Shown piece after piece: positions 34,360-43,826 of a DNA stretch of 64,000 nucleotides. A program made the translations under genes and the position numbers. The stretch covers positions 124,001 through 188,000 of the forward strand of contig NZ_WNXD01000002.1 of the NCBI RefSeq assembly GCF_014172375.1. The letters run 5' to 3'. Each line of letters opens with the position of its first letter. Position 1 is the first letter of the stretch. The stretch comes from Pedobacter planticolens (GTDB lineage Bacteria; Bacteroidota; Bacteroidia; Sphingobacteriales; Sphingobacteriaceae). The notes under the pieces were generated by a model. That model had not been told where the DNA came from and ran no database searches. It was given only the letters and a program-made list of their open reading frames with translations.

Positions 34360-35662
34360 GCACTTTATATTTTTTATCGCCCTATGGCTCGCTAGTGCAA
34401 ATAGTGTGTTTGCCCAAGAAAAATTAAGCCTGCAAGATGCTATTGGTATCGCTTTGCAAAACAATTACGACATTAAATTAGTAAACAACAATGTTGCCAT
34501 TGCCAAAAACAATGTGAATTTAGGCAATGCAGGCATATTACCTGTTGCAGTTGGTAGTTTTAGTACTGGCGGAAGCAGACAAAATACAGTTCAAACTCAA
34601 TCTACCGGTACGCAAAGAAAAACCGATGGCGCTAGAAGTACAAACATGTCGTATGGTGTGGGTTTAGATTGGACCATTTTTGATGGTTTTAGAATGTTTG
34701 CCAATTACGATCGATTAAAAACATTAGAGCAACAAGGACAAATCAATCTTAAAGCACAAATATTAACCACAGTTTCTAGCGTAATTACAGGGTATTACAA
34801 TTTGGCTAAACAACAGCAATTGGTGTTAGCATCAGATAGCGCAATGGATGTTTCTGATCTTCGCTTAAAAATTGCTAATAATAAGCTAGAGCTTGGTCGC
34901 GGTTCTAAATTAGATGTGCTTTCTGCCAAAGTAGATTACAATACCGATACCTCAACTTATTTACAACAAAAAAATCTTTTGGTTACGTATATGGTGACTT
35001 TAAACCAATTGATGGCTAGAGATGTAAACATTAGGTTTTCGGTTAACGATCAGATTGATATTGATAAAAACTTAAACTACACTGAACTTGTTGGACAAAC
35101 AGAACAATTAAACCCTGATTTGCAAAATGCTTTTATCAATAAAAAAATTGCTGAATTAACTTTAAAACAAGTTAAAGCGGGAAGATATCCTCAAGTAAGT
35201 TTAAACAGTGGTTATGAATTTAATCGCAGTACCACGCCAACTGGCTTTAACACCAGTCTTAGAGCTAATGGGTTAACCTATGGCTTAACGGCAAGCATAA
35301 ATATATTTAATGGCTTTTTGCAAAGACAAAATGAACGCAATGCGAAAATTGAGATTAGTTCATCAGAATTGACCTTAACTAAAACCAGACAAGACATTAT
35401 TGCGCAATTAACTTCGGCTTATCAAAATTATAGCACTTACTTAGAATTAGTTAAACTAGAACGTGGAAACGTTGATATTGCTAGACAAAATTTAGATATC
35501 ACTTTAGAAAAATATCGCTTAGGAAGTATTGCTCCATTGGAGCTTAGAGAGGCTCAAAGAAATGCTTTAGATGCGAATAGTAGGTATTTAGAAATCCAAT
35601 ATCAAGCTAAATTGGCAGAAATTGCATTAAAAGAGTTAAGCGGCACTTTAAATATTCAATAA
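34349..35662 (+). CDS. TolC-family outer-membrane efflux protein
   Basis: A 437-residue outer-membrane channel subunit. A signal peptide ends at NSVFAQE. Two OEP repeats follow, each with the TolC helical pattern: LSLQDAIGIALQNNYDIKLVNNNVAIAKNN... and LNPDLQNAFINKKIAELTLKQVKAGRYPQVSLNSGYEF. Long coiled-coil helices are present, including YQNYSTYLELVKLERGNVDIARQNLDITLEKYRLGSI. It completes the adaptor-pump-channel set and overlaps the pump gene by 11 bases, so translation is coupled. Confidence 0.94.
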   Translation: MKTKHFIFFIALWLASANSVFAQEKLSLQDAIGIALQNNYDIKLVNNNVAIAKNNVNLGNAGILPVAVGSFSTGGSRQNTVQTQSTGTQRKTDGARSTNMSYGVGLDWTIFDGFRMFANYDRLKTLEQQGQINLKAQILTTVSSVITGYYNLAKQQQLVLASDSAMDVSDLRLKIANNKLELGRGSKLDVLSAKVDYNTDTSTYLQQKNLLVTYMVTLNQLMARDVNIRFSVNDQIDIDKNLNYTELVGQTEQLNPDLQNAFINKKIAELTLKQVKAGRYPQVSLNSGYEFNRSTTPTGFNTSLRANGLTYGLTASINIFNGFLQRQNERNAKIEISSSELTLTKTRQDIIAQLTSAYQNYSTYLELVKLERGNVDIARQNLDITLEKYRLGSIAPLELREAQRNALDANSRYLEIQYQAKLAEIALKELSGTLNIQ

Positions 35663-35680
35663 GATTACTATTTTTAGCGC

Positions 35681-36535
35681 ATGATTTTAGTTGCAGATAG
35701 CGGTTCGTCCAAAACAGACTGGATGGCCTACAGCCCAAACCACACAATTAAGTTTAGCACACAAGGGATAAATCCTTATTTTGTGAATGCCCAAGACGTG
35801 GTTAAAATTCTTTCTAAAAACAAAGATATTTCTGCATACGCAAATATGATGAAAGAAGTATATTTCTTTGGTGCGGGCTGCTCATCTCCAGATAAACATG
35901 AAACTATTTCTAATGGACTTTCCACTTTTTTTCCAAATGCATTTATTAGTGTAGACCACGATTTGATTGGTTCTGCTTATGCAACTTGCGGCGATAAAAA
36001 AGGATTAACCTGCATTTTGGGTACTGGTTCTAACATTTCTTATTACGACGGAACTAGTGTACACGCTGGCAAACATGGTTTAGGTTATGTACTAGGCGAT
36101 GAAGGTTCTGGTACATATTTCGGTCGAAAAGTATTGGTTTCTTACCTATACAACACCATGCCCGAAGAGCTGAGCAAAGCCTTTGCAAAAGATTTTGAGG
36201 TAGATAAAGACAGTGTAATTACCAATATTTATCAAAAGCCTTTCCCTAACTCTTATTTAGCAGCATTTAGTCGCTTTATGGTTGGGCACAAAACCCATCC
36301 TTTTATTCAGCAAATACTAAAAGATGGTTTTCAAGAATTTATAGATACCAATATTAAAGACTATAAAACCTACAAAACCCTCGAATGTCATTTTGTAGGT
36401 TCCATTGCTTTTTATTATCAAGATGAATTAAGAGCTGTTTTTGCAGAGAATAACATTAAAGTTGGCAAGGTTTTACAGAAACCTATTGAAGGTATTTTTG
36501 AATACATCCTTAAAAAAGAAGGAATAACTGCTTAG
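35681..36535 (+). CDS. BadF/BadG/BcrA/BcrD-type ATPase, N-acetylglucosamine kinase-like
   Basis: A 284-residue ASKHA-fold kinase. The phosphate-1 loop is ILVADSGSSKTDWMAY, phosphate-2 is LTCILGTGSNISYYDG, and the signature GLGYVLGDEGSGTYFGRK is typical of bacterial GlcNAc-kinase-like BadF proteins. It probably phosphorylates an amino sugar recovered from cell wall or chitin; the exact sugar is inferred from family. The start lies 18 bases after the TolC-like gene, so it may be read from the efflux operon, although the functions are unrelated. Confidence 0.88.
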   Translation: MILVADSGSSKTDWMAYSPNHTIKFSTQGINPYFVNAQDVVKILSKNKDISAYANMMKEVYFFGAGCSSPDKHETISNGLSTFFPNAFISVDHDLIGSAYATCGDKKGLTCILGTGSNISYYDGTSVHAGKHGLGYVLGDEGSGTYFGRKVLVSYLYNTMPEELSKAFAKDFEVDKDSVITNIYQKPFPNSYLAAFSRFMVGHKTHPFIQQILKDGFQEFIDTNIKDYKTYKTLECHFVGSIAFYYQDELRAVFAENNIKVGKVLQKPIEGIFEYILKKEGITA

Positions 36536-36556
36536 CTTGCAACTCAGTTAGGCATT

Positions 36557-36616
36557 TGTCATCCTGAGCTTGTCGAAGGATTTATCTAGCGGGTCTTCGA
36601 CAAGCTCAGACTGACA
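36557..36616. repeat. TGTCA...TGACA palindromic element, copy 1
   Basis: Arms TGTCATCCTGAGCTTGTCGAAG and CTTCGACAAGCTCAG-ACTGACA around a short AT-rich loop. A matching copy is at 38413-38476, so the pair brackets the GHL10 gene and its small partner. Confidence 0.8.
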
Positions 36617-36636
36617 TGGTTTATTAAAAGAAAAAC

Positions 36637-36831
36637 TTACTTCTCATCTACCTCGTAGTCTTTAAAAGCCCAATTCCCTTTGGCATCCTTTTCATAACTC
36701 ACTTTATAATTTGAAGAAGGCGGAATGGTAAAGTGAAAACTCAGCTTTTGTTCTGCAGCATCTTTCGGAATAAAATGTTCCATAATAGAATTAGCTGTAG
36801 CTTCAATTTGTTCTTTCGAATGTTTTTTCAT
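36637..36831 (-). CDS. Small conserved-looking cytoplasmic protein, unknown
   Basis: A 64-residue protein starting MKKHSKEQIEATANSIM at ATG 36831, one base after the upstream GHL10 stop. A further in-frame ATG at 36849 lies inside that gene and would add six residues (MGKGTN), so it is less likely. The protein is mixed helix-strand with a C-terminal FHFTIPPSSNYKVSYEKDAKGNWAFKDYEVDEK beta region that looks like a small substrate-binding or NTF2-like fragment. No family is recognised. The tight coupling argues that it is a real gene. Confidence 0.7.
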   Translation of the reverse strand: MKKHSKEQIEATANSIMEHFIPKDAAEQKLSFHFTIPPSSNYKVSYEKDAKGNWAFKDYEVDEK

Positions 36832-36832
36832 G

Positions 36833-38350
36833 TTAGTTCCCTTGCCCAATTAAATACTCGTGAAACTCACTTTCATTCCCAGTTCTATCAACAGCAGTAA
36901 CTCCAAATGCAGTAAGCAATAATTTATCTTTAATGTTCGCTGATTTACTGATCGCCACTAACACATCTAGGCTACTATCGTTACGGTTCATAATGCGATA
37001 ATTCCATTTATCACCATATTTATAATACACAATCCATCTAAACACATCGCTCTTTTCTGGATGATTCCATTTAATTTGCCATAGCGAATCTTTAGGTGCA
37101 ACAGTTACAATAGGCATATCAGGTGCTTTTTTATCCAACCATTCACTAGCTGGCACTATCGCTTCTTTTTTATATGGCCCATCTACTAATCCTTGTCTCA
37201 GTTTTTCATGTTTTACTAAACCAGCAATGCTCCAATGCAGTGCACCTTTACTGTTTGGCAACATCCCTCTGGTAATCATAATTTGATTAATCACTTCATC
37301 AACATTCTTATCATCGCCACCTAAACCAACATTCATACCTGGCCACAAATGTCTGCCTTTTGTATTTTCAGATTGCCACCAACCTAATAATACTGGTAAA
37401 CTATGCGGAATATCGTTTACTTTCCAATACAGTTGAGGACTGAAATAATCTATCCAACCTTTGTTTAACCATAATTTAGCATCCGCATATAATTTATCAT
37501 ATTGATCATATCCTTCAATAGATTCAGGGTAACCTGGTCGCCAAATACCAAATGGACTAATACCAAATTTTACATACTTCTTCTCCGCTTTAATTTCTTT
37601 ATAAATACGCTCTATAAAAGTATTTACACTCTCCCTTCTCCAATCGCCTCTCGATAATTTACCACCACCTTGTTGATAAGCAGTCCAACTTTGGTCATCA
37701 GGAAAATCGGCACCGCCATTATAAGAATCATACGGATAAAAATAATCGTCAAAATGAACGCCATCAATATCATAACGTTTCACAATATCTCTTACCACCG
37801 CAGCCGAATGATCTTGCACTTCTTTTTTCGATGGATCCATCCAGTATTGTCCATCTTTTAATTTAACCACTAATTCTGGTCTTGATTTTACAATGGAAGT
37901 TGCACTTTCTTCTCCACCAGATGTGTGATGGGCACGATAAGGATTTAACCACACATGTAATTCTAATCCGCGATCGTGTGCTGCTTCTACCCAAAATTGC
38001 AATGGATCATAATAAGGTTCTGGTGCTTTACCTTGTTCGCCTGTTAAAAAATACGACCAAGGTTCTAAATCACTTTTATACAAGGCATCTGCCTGAGGTC
38101 TGATTTGCAAAATGGCTGCATTGAAATTTAGTTTTTTCAATAAATCTAGCAATGCGATGGCTTCTTGTTGTTGTTCAGCAGTGCTTAATCCTGGTTTACT
38201 TGGCCAATTGATATTAGCTACAGTTGCAATCCAAGCGGCTCTAAATTCACGCATTGGTTTTGGTGGGTTATTTTTTACATCGTTTTGAGCTAAACAAAGT
38301 TGAAAGCATAATAAAACGAATGAAACAAGTAGTGTAGATTTTTTAAACAT
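36833..38350 (-). CDS. GHL10 (DUF187) family glycoside hydrolase-like protein
   Basis: A 505-residue exported TIM-barrel protein of the glycosyl-hydrolase-like 10 family, many of which are lipoproteins or periplasmic enzymes acting on cell-wall glycans. A signal peptide ends at QLCLAQ. Family landmarks are MREFRAAWIATVANINWPSK, NAAILQIRPQADALYKSDLEPWS, YDIDGVHFDDYFYPY and FGISPFGIWRPGYP. A C-terminal Fn3-like segment begins near residue 420 (MPIVTVAPKDSLWQIKWNHP). It is the first gene of a two-gene unit bracketed by two copies of the TGTCA palindrome. Confidence 0.92.
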   Translation of the reverse strand: MFKKSTLLVSFVLLCFQLCLAQNDVKNNPPKPMREFRAAWIATVANINWPSKPGLSTAEQQQEAIALLDLLKKLNFNAAILQIRPQADALYKSDLEPWSYFLTGEQGKAPEPYYDPLQFWVEAAHDRGLELHVWLNPYRAHHTSGGEESATSIVKSRPELVVKLKDGQYWMDPSKKEVQDHSAAVVRDIVKRYDIDGVHFDDYFYPYDSYNGGADFPDDQSWTAYQQGGGKLSRGDWRRESVNTFIERIYKEIKAEKKYVKFGISPFGIWRPGYPESIEGYDQYDKLYADAKLWLNKGWIDYFSPQLYWKVNDIPHSLPVLLGWWQSENTKGRHLWPGMNVGLGGDDKNVDEVINQIMITRGMLPNSKGALHWSIAGLVKHEKLRQGLVDGPYKKEAIVPASEWLDKKAPDMPIVTVAPKDSLWQIKWNHPEKSDVFRWIVYYKYGDKWNYRIMNRNDSSLDVLVAISKSANIKDKLLLTAFGVTAVDRTGNESEFHEYLIGQGN

Positions 38351-38412
38351 GATAGATTCTTTTTCAAATGGTTATCGGTTGGTGTCTCACCGACCGAAAC
38401 TCATATCAAATT

Positions 38413-38476
38413 TGTCACGTTGAGCTTGTCGAAACGCCTTCTATTACAAAGGGTCTTCGACAAGTTCAGACTGACA
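38413..38476. repeat. TGTCA...TGACA palindromic element, copy 2
   Basis: Arms TGTCACGTTGAGCTTGTCGAA and TTCGACAAGTTCAGACTGACA with a 22-base loop. Partner of the element at 36557-36616, in the same orientation. A half copy stands alone at 23849-23873. Confidence 0.8.
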
Positions 38477-38497
38477 GTTCTTTAGTTTATTTACAAT

Positions 38498-40060
38498 TTA
38501 ATTTAAACCACCTTTGCGGTTTGCCTTAACTGGGGCTGGCCAAACACCAGGCTGACCAGTACGTTGGTTAACTGGCAAAACAGCTTTCTCATTAGATGTT
38601 CTTTCTGGATCTTCGCTAGCCATGTAAACTAATATCGCCGCTAAAATTGCATTGTTTCTCACTTCATCAAATACAACTTTATCGTACGTATCACGATTAG
38701 TGTGCCAAGTATAACTGAAATAATCCCAAGGTAATGCGCCTAAAGAAAAGCCTAATGCTCCAGCTGCAACAAATGAGGCATTATCAGAACCACCACCACT
38801 TGGAGTGCCAGGGAAACTTGTTTTGATTTGATTTTTAATGGTATCAGGAACTGCAGCTAACCATCTAGGTAAAAAGTCTTGCGCTTTTGCAAAACCTGCA
38901 CCACCAATATTAACTACTCTTCCAGTACCATTATCTTGGTTAAATAAGGCTTGTAAGTTGTTTACAATTTCTGGATGATCTTCTACAAAAGCTCTTGAAC
39001 CGTTTAAGCCTTGTTCTTCGCTACTCCAATGCCCAACTAAAATTGTTCTCTTAGGATTTGGATAGAATTTTTTCAACAAACGCATCGTTTCCATCATCAT
39101 AATAGTACCTGTTCCATTATCAGTTGCACCACTAGATGCATCCCATGAATCAAAGTGAGCTGATAACATTACATACTCATTTGGTTTTTCTGTACCTTTT
39201 ATTTCTGCAAACGTATTAAAAGTTGGTACTACACCTAACTCTTTAGATTCTGATTGAATTTTAAGGTTCGGTTTGTTTCCACTTTCTGCTAAGCGATACA
39301 CTAAGCCATAATCTTCAACAGATAAATCTACCGTAGGAATTTTAGTTGTATTGGCACCAAACACTTTATCTACTCCCCAACCTGCACTCCAGTTGTTGAT
39401 GATGATACCAGCAGCACCAGCTTTTTCTATCGCCAAAGCTAAATTTTTAGCATTTAAACCCGTTTTAGCTAATCTATCTCTCCATGCTTTTGCAGCATCG
39501 TCTTTATCTTTTTTAAATTTCGCTAAGCCATCCTTCGTAGAAAAATCTTCGAAGTTTTTATCTGGTCTGCCAGAAATTTGAGCTTGGGAAATTAATACCA
39601 ATTTGCCTTTTACATTGGGCAACCAGTTTACAAAAGCCATTGAATCTGCAACTAATGGCAATACAATTGCTTCGGCGTTAATACCTTTCCCTTTAGTTGA
39701 TGGGCTCCATGCTAATTGTGTGCCTTCTAAAGTTCTTAATCTTGGGCTTGTTAAATCAATATGGGTAATTCCTCTTTCCCAACCACGCCATTCGCCCCAT
39801 TTCTCAGTTTTGGCTGAGATGCCCCAATCGCTATATTTTTTAACTGCCCAATCTCCTGCTTGTTTCATTTGCGGTGTTCCAACTAATCTTGGGCCAACTA
39901 CATCAAATAGTTCGTGAGCTAATTTTTCTAATTGTGAGTTTTCAGTTGCTTCTTTAGTAACATTTGCCACAAAGGCTTCTTTGGTTTGTGCAAAAGTTAA
40001 ACTGCTGCTCAGCATTGCTGCTACAAACAGCAACAATTTAGATTTTTGGGTAGTTTTCAT
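38498..40060 (-). CDS. M28-family metallopeptidase (carboxypeptidase Q-like), exported
   Basis: A 520-residue di-zinc peptidase. A signal peptide ends at SLTFAQ. A PA-type insertion lies at ~130-270 (LVLISQAQISGRP; AGAAGIIINNWSAGWG). The zinc ligands are visible as His and Asp in MLSAHFDSWDASSGATDNGTG, the Glu pair in GHWSSEEQGLNGSRAF, an Asp in FNQDNGTGRV and a His in YTWHTNRDTYD. The family removes residues from peptides in the periplasm or outside the cell. It is a single gene with its own upstream region; the TGTCA palindrome lies after its stop. Confidence 0.95.
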   Translation of the reverse strand: MKTTQKSKLLLFVAAMLSSSLTFAQTKEAFVANVTKEATENSQLEKLAHELFDVVGPRLVGTPQMKQAGDWAVKKYSDWGISAKTEKWGEWRGWERGITHIDLTSPRLRTLEGTQLAWSPSTKGKGINAEAIVLPLVADSMAFVNWLPNVKGKLVLISQAQISGRPDKNFEDFSTKDGLAKFKKDKDDAAKAWRDRLAKTGLNAKNLALAIEKAGAAGIIINNWSAGWGVDKVFGANTTKIPTVDLSVEDYGLVYRLAESGNKPNLKIQSESKELGVVPTFNTFAEIKGTEKPNEYVMLSAHFDSWDASSGATDNGTGTIMMMETMRLLKKFYPNPKRTILVGHWSSEEQGLNGSRAFVEDHPEIVNNLQALFNQDNGTGRVVNIGGAGFAKAQDFLPRWLAAVPDTIKNQIKTSFPGTPSGGGSDNASFVAAGALGFSLGALPWDYFSYTWHTNRDTYDKVVFDEVRNNAILAAILVYMASEDPERTSNEKAVLPVNQRTGQPGVWPAPVKANRKGGLN

Positions 40061-40143
40061 TTTATAAGTTTTGTTAGTTTATTTCCTGTTTGAAAGATAA
40101 GAATTGCATTAGTTTTAATCAATAATCATCAAATAAGTTACAA

Positions 40144-40173
40144 CAAAAAATGGCTCGTAATTACACGAGCCAT
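40144..40173 (-). terminator. Rho-independent terminator for the DUF1800-DUF1501 operon
   Basis: On the minus strand ATGGCTCGT pairs with ACGAGCCAT around a six-base loop, and TTTTTTG follows. It starts 34 bases after the DUF1501 stop. Confidence 0.85.
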
Positions 40174-40206
40174 CTCTAAATATTAAGAACTAAATACGAT
40201 ATACTT

Positions 40207-41478
40207 TTAAACTCCTCTCATCACTCCAATCTGTTTCCCTTTCCAATCTGGGAACAAGATAGTATCGTTATGAATACCCAAATGTTTATCTGCTACTTCG
40301 CTAAACACGGCTCTAAAATCGGTCGTTACCGCTAAATCTCTTCCATCTTCTAAGTTTTCTTTAGCTAAGGGATTCATTAATCCATGAACCAAGCCACCGC
40401 TTACGCTATTGCCTAAAATGAAATTACAAGAACCACGACCATGATCTGTACCACCAGTTCCATTTTGAGCAACGGTACGTCCAAATTCTGTCATAGTCAT
40501 TACGGTTACTTCGTCTTGATATTTACCCATATCTGTCCAAAAAGCCATGATGCTGTTGCTCAAATCATTTACATTGCGGGCAAAGATCCCAGTGTCTGTA
40601 CCTTGATTAAAGTGTGTATCCCAACCTCCAGATTCTGCAAAGGCAACTTCCATGCCTACATCCATTTTAATTAATTGGGCAATTTGTTTTAATGAATTAC
40701 CTAATGCGGTAGCTGGATAAACAGCATTATATTCTGGTTTGTAATCTTTAACATTCGTTTTTTGCAACATCTTCATGGCATCGAAACTTTCTTTACCAGT
40801 GTTTTTTAGTAAGCCCGATGAAGTTTGATCGTACAAATCTTCAAAGCTTTTTGAAGCCATATTGGCACCTGCTTGATTTCCTCTTAATTGAATATTAAAA
40901 TCTGCCAAATTATTGATTGCAACTGCTGGATTATCGCCATAAAATGATCTTGGCAATGATGAAGTTAAGCTCACTGCTTGTAGAGGAGTTGCCGCTTCAT
41001 GACCTAACAAGCCAACTGCACGATTTAACCAACCGCTTGCCGTTCCTTTATTAAATGGCGTTCCAGATTCCATAAAATCTTGTGCATCAAAGTGAGAACG
41101 TGTATTATTTGGCGATCCAATACCGTGTACAATTCCCAGTCGTTTTTCGCGAAACATAGGTTCAAAAGCACTCATTGATGGGTGTAAACCAAATCTACCA
41201 TCTAAATCAATTAATGATTTTTGGTTTCCGCCTTGCGCAGCTGACATGAATAAGTTTGGTCGAACTGCTTTTAAATATTGATCGGTAAAAGGTGTTACTG
41301 CCATTAACCCATCCATTGCACCTCTTTGAAAGATGCAAACCATTATTTTTTTCTTTTTAAATAAGCCTGGCGCTACCGTTCCAGCAACAGCATCAGCTAA
41401 AAACCCTGGTATGCCTCCTAAACTTATTCCAAATAAGGCTAAGCCTCCAGCTTTGATAAATCCTCTTCTTGAAGTCAT
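40207..41478 (-). CDS. DUF1501-domain protein (sulfatase-like fold), Tat-exported
   Basis: A 423-residue protein of the DUF1501 family, which shares the alkaline phosphatase/sulfatase fold but has no settled function. The start at 41478 (MTSRRGFIKAGG) gives a twin-arginine signal peptide, so it is exported folded; an earlier ATG at 41514 would overlap the upstream gene and bury the signal. Family segments include KKIMVCIFQRGAMDGL, GRFGLHPSM, FDAQDFMESGTP, FAESGGWDTHFNQG, MTEFGRTVAQNGTGGTDHGRG and VTTDFRAVFSEV. It is encoded 7 bases after a DUF1800 gene, the usual pairing across many phyla. Confidence 0.92.
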   Translation of the reverse strand: MTSRRGFIKAGGLALFGISLGGIPGFLADAVAGTVAPGLFKKKKIMVCIFQRGAMDGLMAVTPFTDQYLKAVRPNLFMSAAQGGNQKSLIDLDGRFGLHPSMSAFEPMFREKRLGIVHGIGSPNNTRSHFDAQDFMESGTPFNKGTASGWLNRAVGLLGHEAATPLQAVSLTSSLPRSFYGDNPAVAINNLADFNIQLRGNQAGANMASKSFEDLYDQTSSGLLKNTGKESFDAMKMLQKTNVKDYKPEYNAVYPATALGNSLKQIAQLIKMDVGMEVAFAESGGWDTHFNQGTDTGIFARNVNDLSNSIMAFWTDMGKYQDEVTVMTMTEFGRTVAQNGTGGTDHGRGSCNFILGNSVSGGLVHGLMNPLAKENLEDGRDLAVTTDFRAVFSEVADKHLGIHNDTILFPDWKGKQIGVMRGV

Positions 41479-41485
41479 GATAAAT

Positions 41486-43459
41486 TTATTTACGTTGAAA
41501 TTCTGGTGATCCAATAATAACCCCTACAACTTGAGCAAGCATTGTATTTGTACCCGCTTTTTGTGCTGGTTCTTTGTTAAACAATGCTTTTTTTCCTTTT
41601 AGTTTTTCCTTATCCGTACCCTGTTCCATTATATTAGCATCTTCATTTGCCATAGTATTCATTTGTTGTGGCGGTGCAGTTTTTGCAGCAGCTTTAGCCA
41701 CATTCCCTTCTAAGTTCGGGTCATTTAACATGGGTTTTAGTCTTGCTATGGTTTCATCGAGTTTTCGCTCTGGCATCATCAATTTACTATAAATTAATAA
41801 GGCGGCTTCTGCACTTTCTGGTTCGTGATTATCATTCAGCGCCGCTAAATTAAACGTAATACCTGGGATACGTTGTGAAGCTAGGGCCAAACCAAAATTC
41901 ATGCGGTTTAATAGTGAACCTGTATTTATCCAATACTGACCTCTATCTGGGAAACCAGTTGGAGCTTGGTAATAATACATTTGTTGGCCCATTTTGTTAA
42001 TCCATGTATATAATTGGTACGGCTGATTAATTTTTGCGTCTAAACTTCTAACGGCACTTATGGCAAGTTCAAAAGGAGATTTTGTTTTTTCTCTTAAGGC
42101 ATTTGCCGACCAAAATTCTGGTGCGCTAACCATGGTCATTAATACGCTTTTAATATTGCCATTGCTGCTTAAAAATGTTTTGGACATTTTATCTATTAGG
42201 CTTTGTGGTGGGTTATCGCTCACAAAACGTGTAGCAATCTTTTTAGAAATGAATTTTGCTGTAGAAGTATGATGAGCTAACATTTCTAATAATGCTACTC
42301 CTTCTTCATATCCACCACCTTCGGGAAATTTCTGTCCTAAAACTGTTTTTTCTCCATTATCATGGCGGTTCATCACAAAAAGAAAATCTCCATCGTGTAC
42401 AAAACCGCGTTTTTTCAGGTTATCATCACCTGCTTTTTCTAGTATTTTTTTCATTGGTGAACCATACCCATTTTCGCCCATTGGTGCTATTGTCCAGCCG
42501 GTTAAAATTCTGGCTGCTTGCGTAACATCGCTTTGCGTATAGCCGCCATCAACACCTAATGTATGCAGTTCCATTACTTCGCGGGCATAATTTTCATTTA
42601 GTCCTTGTTTTTTGTTGTTATTTTGAGGGAGTTTAGCTTTAGCGACTTGAGCTGCAAGTTGACCTCTTTTACGTCTTTGTGCGGTTTGATCGCTCATCAT
42701 CATATCGCCTCCAGATTCTAGAACAGGAATATTAGTCCCTGTGCTACTGAAATTGTCTAAATACATCAGCATTGCTGGAGATTTAGCTGTATTCAATACT
42801 AATTTGTCAAAATCGCCAAAAACGTTTGGGCGTATCACATCACGTTCGTAGGCTGGAATAAAAGAAGCGCATTGGTTTTTGCTCAATGCCACATTAAAAT
42901 GATTGAACCAAAAATCGGTCATCAATTCTTTTAATTGATTATGAGTATAAGCGGCTCTTAGTATTTTTTGGTTGATGAACTGACGATATAATTCTTGTTG
43001 AGGTTTAAAACCTTTTTCTTTCATATAGTTAGCTAATGTTGCTCTATATTCTTTACTATTGGCTTTGTTTACTGAGTCTTTGTGGATGTAACCATCTCTT
43101 ACCGCAAGCCTAACTACATTTCTCGGAAAAATATTTTCTACCTCTGTATTGGTTAAATTTATTGCATCAAAATTGCCAAGCATTCCGTTTAAGGCAGTGT
43201 CTTCTAGATCACCATCTAGTTGTTGCTTTAACCATTTTTCTAGGCCCATTTTCATCACTCGTTCTACATCGCCTTCTTTGGCGCCATACGTAAAACGACT
43301 TAATAAATGTGCCGCAGCTTGTTGCTCTGTTAAACCTGCCTTTTTATACGGCAACGAAATTTGCTCGTTTGGCTGCGTGGTTCTTACATAGGAAGAAAGC
43401 AACAGTGCACAAATAAATGTGATGCTGCATACATAAAAGTTGTGAATATTTTTTTTCAT
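41486..43459 (-). CDS. DUF1800-domain protein, exported
   Basis: A 657-residue partner of the DUF1501 protein. An N-terminal signal segment (FYVCSITFICALLLSSYV) leads to the helical DUF1800 domain: AAHLLSRFTYGAKEGDVERVMKMGLEKWL, LMTDFWFNHFNVALSKNQ, NENYAREVMELHTLGVDGGYTQSDV and ILTGWTIAP. Near residue 600 is a low-complexity linker with AKAAAKTAPPQQMNTMANEDANI. The function is unknown. The conserved operon with a Tat-exported sulfatase-like protein suggests that the two form an extracytoplasmic complex. The start is the first ATG with a good signal peptide. Confidence 0.92.
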   Translation of the reverse strand: MKKNIHNFYVCSITFICALLLSSYVRTTQPNEQISLPYKKAGLTEQQAAAHLLSRFTYGAKEGDVERVMKMGLEKWLKQQLDGDLEDTALNGMLGNFDAINLTNTEVENIFPRNVVRLAVRDGYIHKDSVNKANSKEYRATLANYMKEKGFKPQQELYRQFINQKILRAAYTHNQLKELMTDFWFNHFNVALSKNQCASFIPAYERDVIRPNVFGDFDKLVLNTAKSPAMLMYLDNFSSTGTNIPVLESGGDMMMSDQTAQRRKRGQLAAQVAKAKLPQNNNKKQGLNENYAREVMELHTLGVDGGYTQSDVTQAARILTGWTIAPMGENGYGSPMKKILEKAGDDNLKKRGFVHDGDFLFVMNRHDNGEKTVLGQKFPEGGGYEEGVALLEMLAHHTSTAKFISKKIATRFVSDNPPQSLIDKMSKTFLSSNGNIKSVLMTMVSAPEFWSANALREKTKSPFELAISAVRSLDAKINQPYQLYTWINKMGQQMYYYQAPTGFPDRGQYWINTGSLLNRMNFGLALASQRIPGITFNLAALNDNHEPESAEAALLIYSKLMMPERKLDETIARLKPMLNDPNLEGNVAKAAAKTAPPQQMNTMANEDANIMEQGTDKEKLKGKKALFNKEPAQKAGTNTMLAQVVGVIIGSPEFQRK

Positions 43460-43826
43460 CTGGTTGGCAATTACAATGCTATGACAACGAAAATTAGAGA
43501 AGGATTAATAGTACTAACGAAAAAAATGAATTGAAGTTTTAAGTTTATCGCCACAGATTAAACTATAATCGGATCTATCTACTAACCTGTGGCTAAATTT
43601 TTAGGAGCTGAAAGCTATATGGACTGAAAGTTCATAGTTTTAACTGTTACTGTAAAGAACAAACTAGGTTTTCAAATATTTGGGTGTTAAACACTTAAAT
43701 AGTATTTGTTTAAAAAAAAGCAATTATTTGTTATAACTTTTATTTACTTTGTAAATGTTAATTAGGTTTTTACCTAGTTAGCCTAAGTTTAACGCTCAAA
43801 AGAATAGACATTAATGCTCCAAATTC
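43460..43826. other. Intergenic region upstream of the three-gene exported-protein operon
   Basis: A 367-base, AT-rich region between divergent genes. It contains a short palindrome of the ACCACAGAT family (GCCACAGATT...CCTGTGGC, 43551-43594) and small dyads close to the operon start: TTTAC-TTT-GTAAA (43743-43755) and TAGGT-TTTT-ACCTA (43763-43776). No gene is visible. The dyads may be regulatory, but I cannot name a regulator. Confidence 0.6.

Noticed and set aside
36637..36849. Start of the small gene at 36849
   Set aside because: This ATG lies within the upstream GHL10 coding region; ATG 36831, one base after the stop, fits coupling better.
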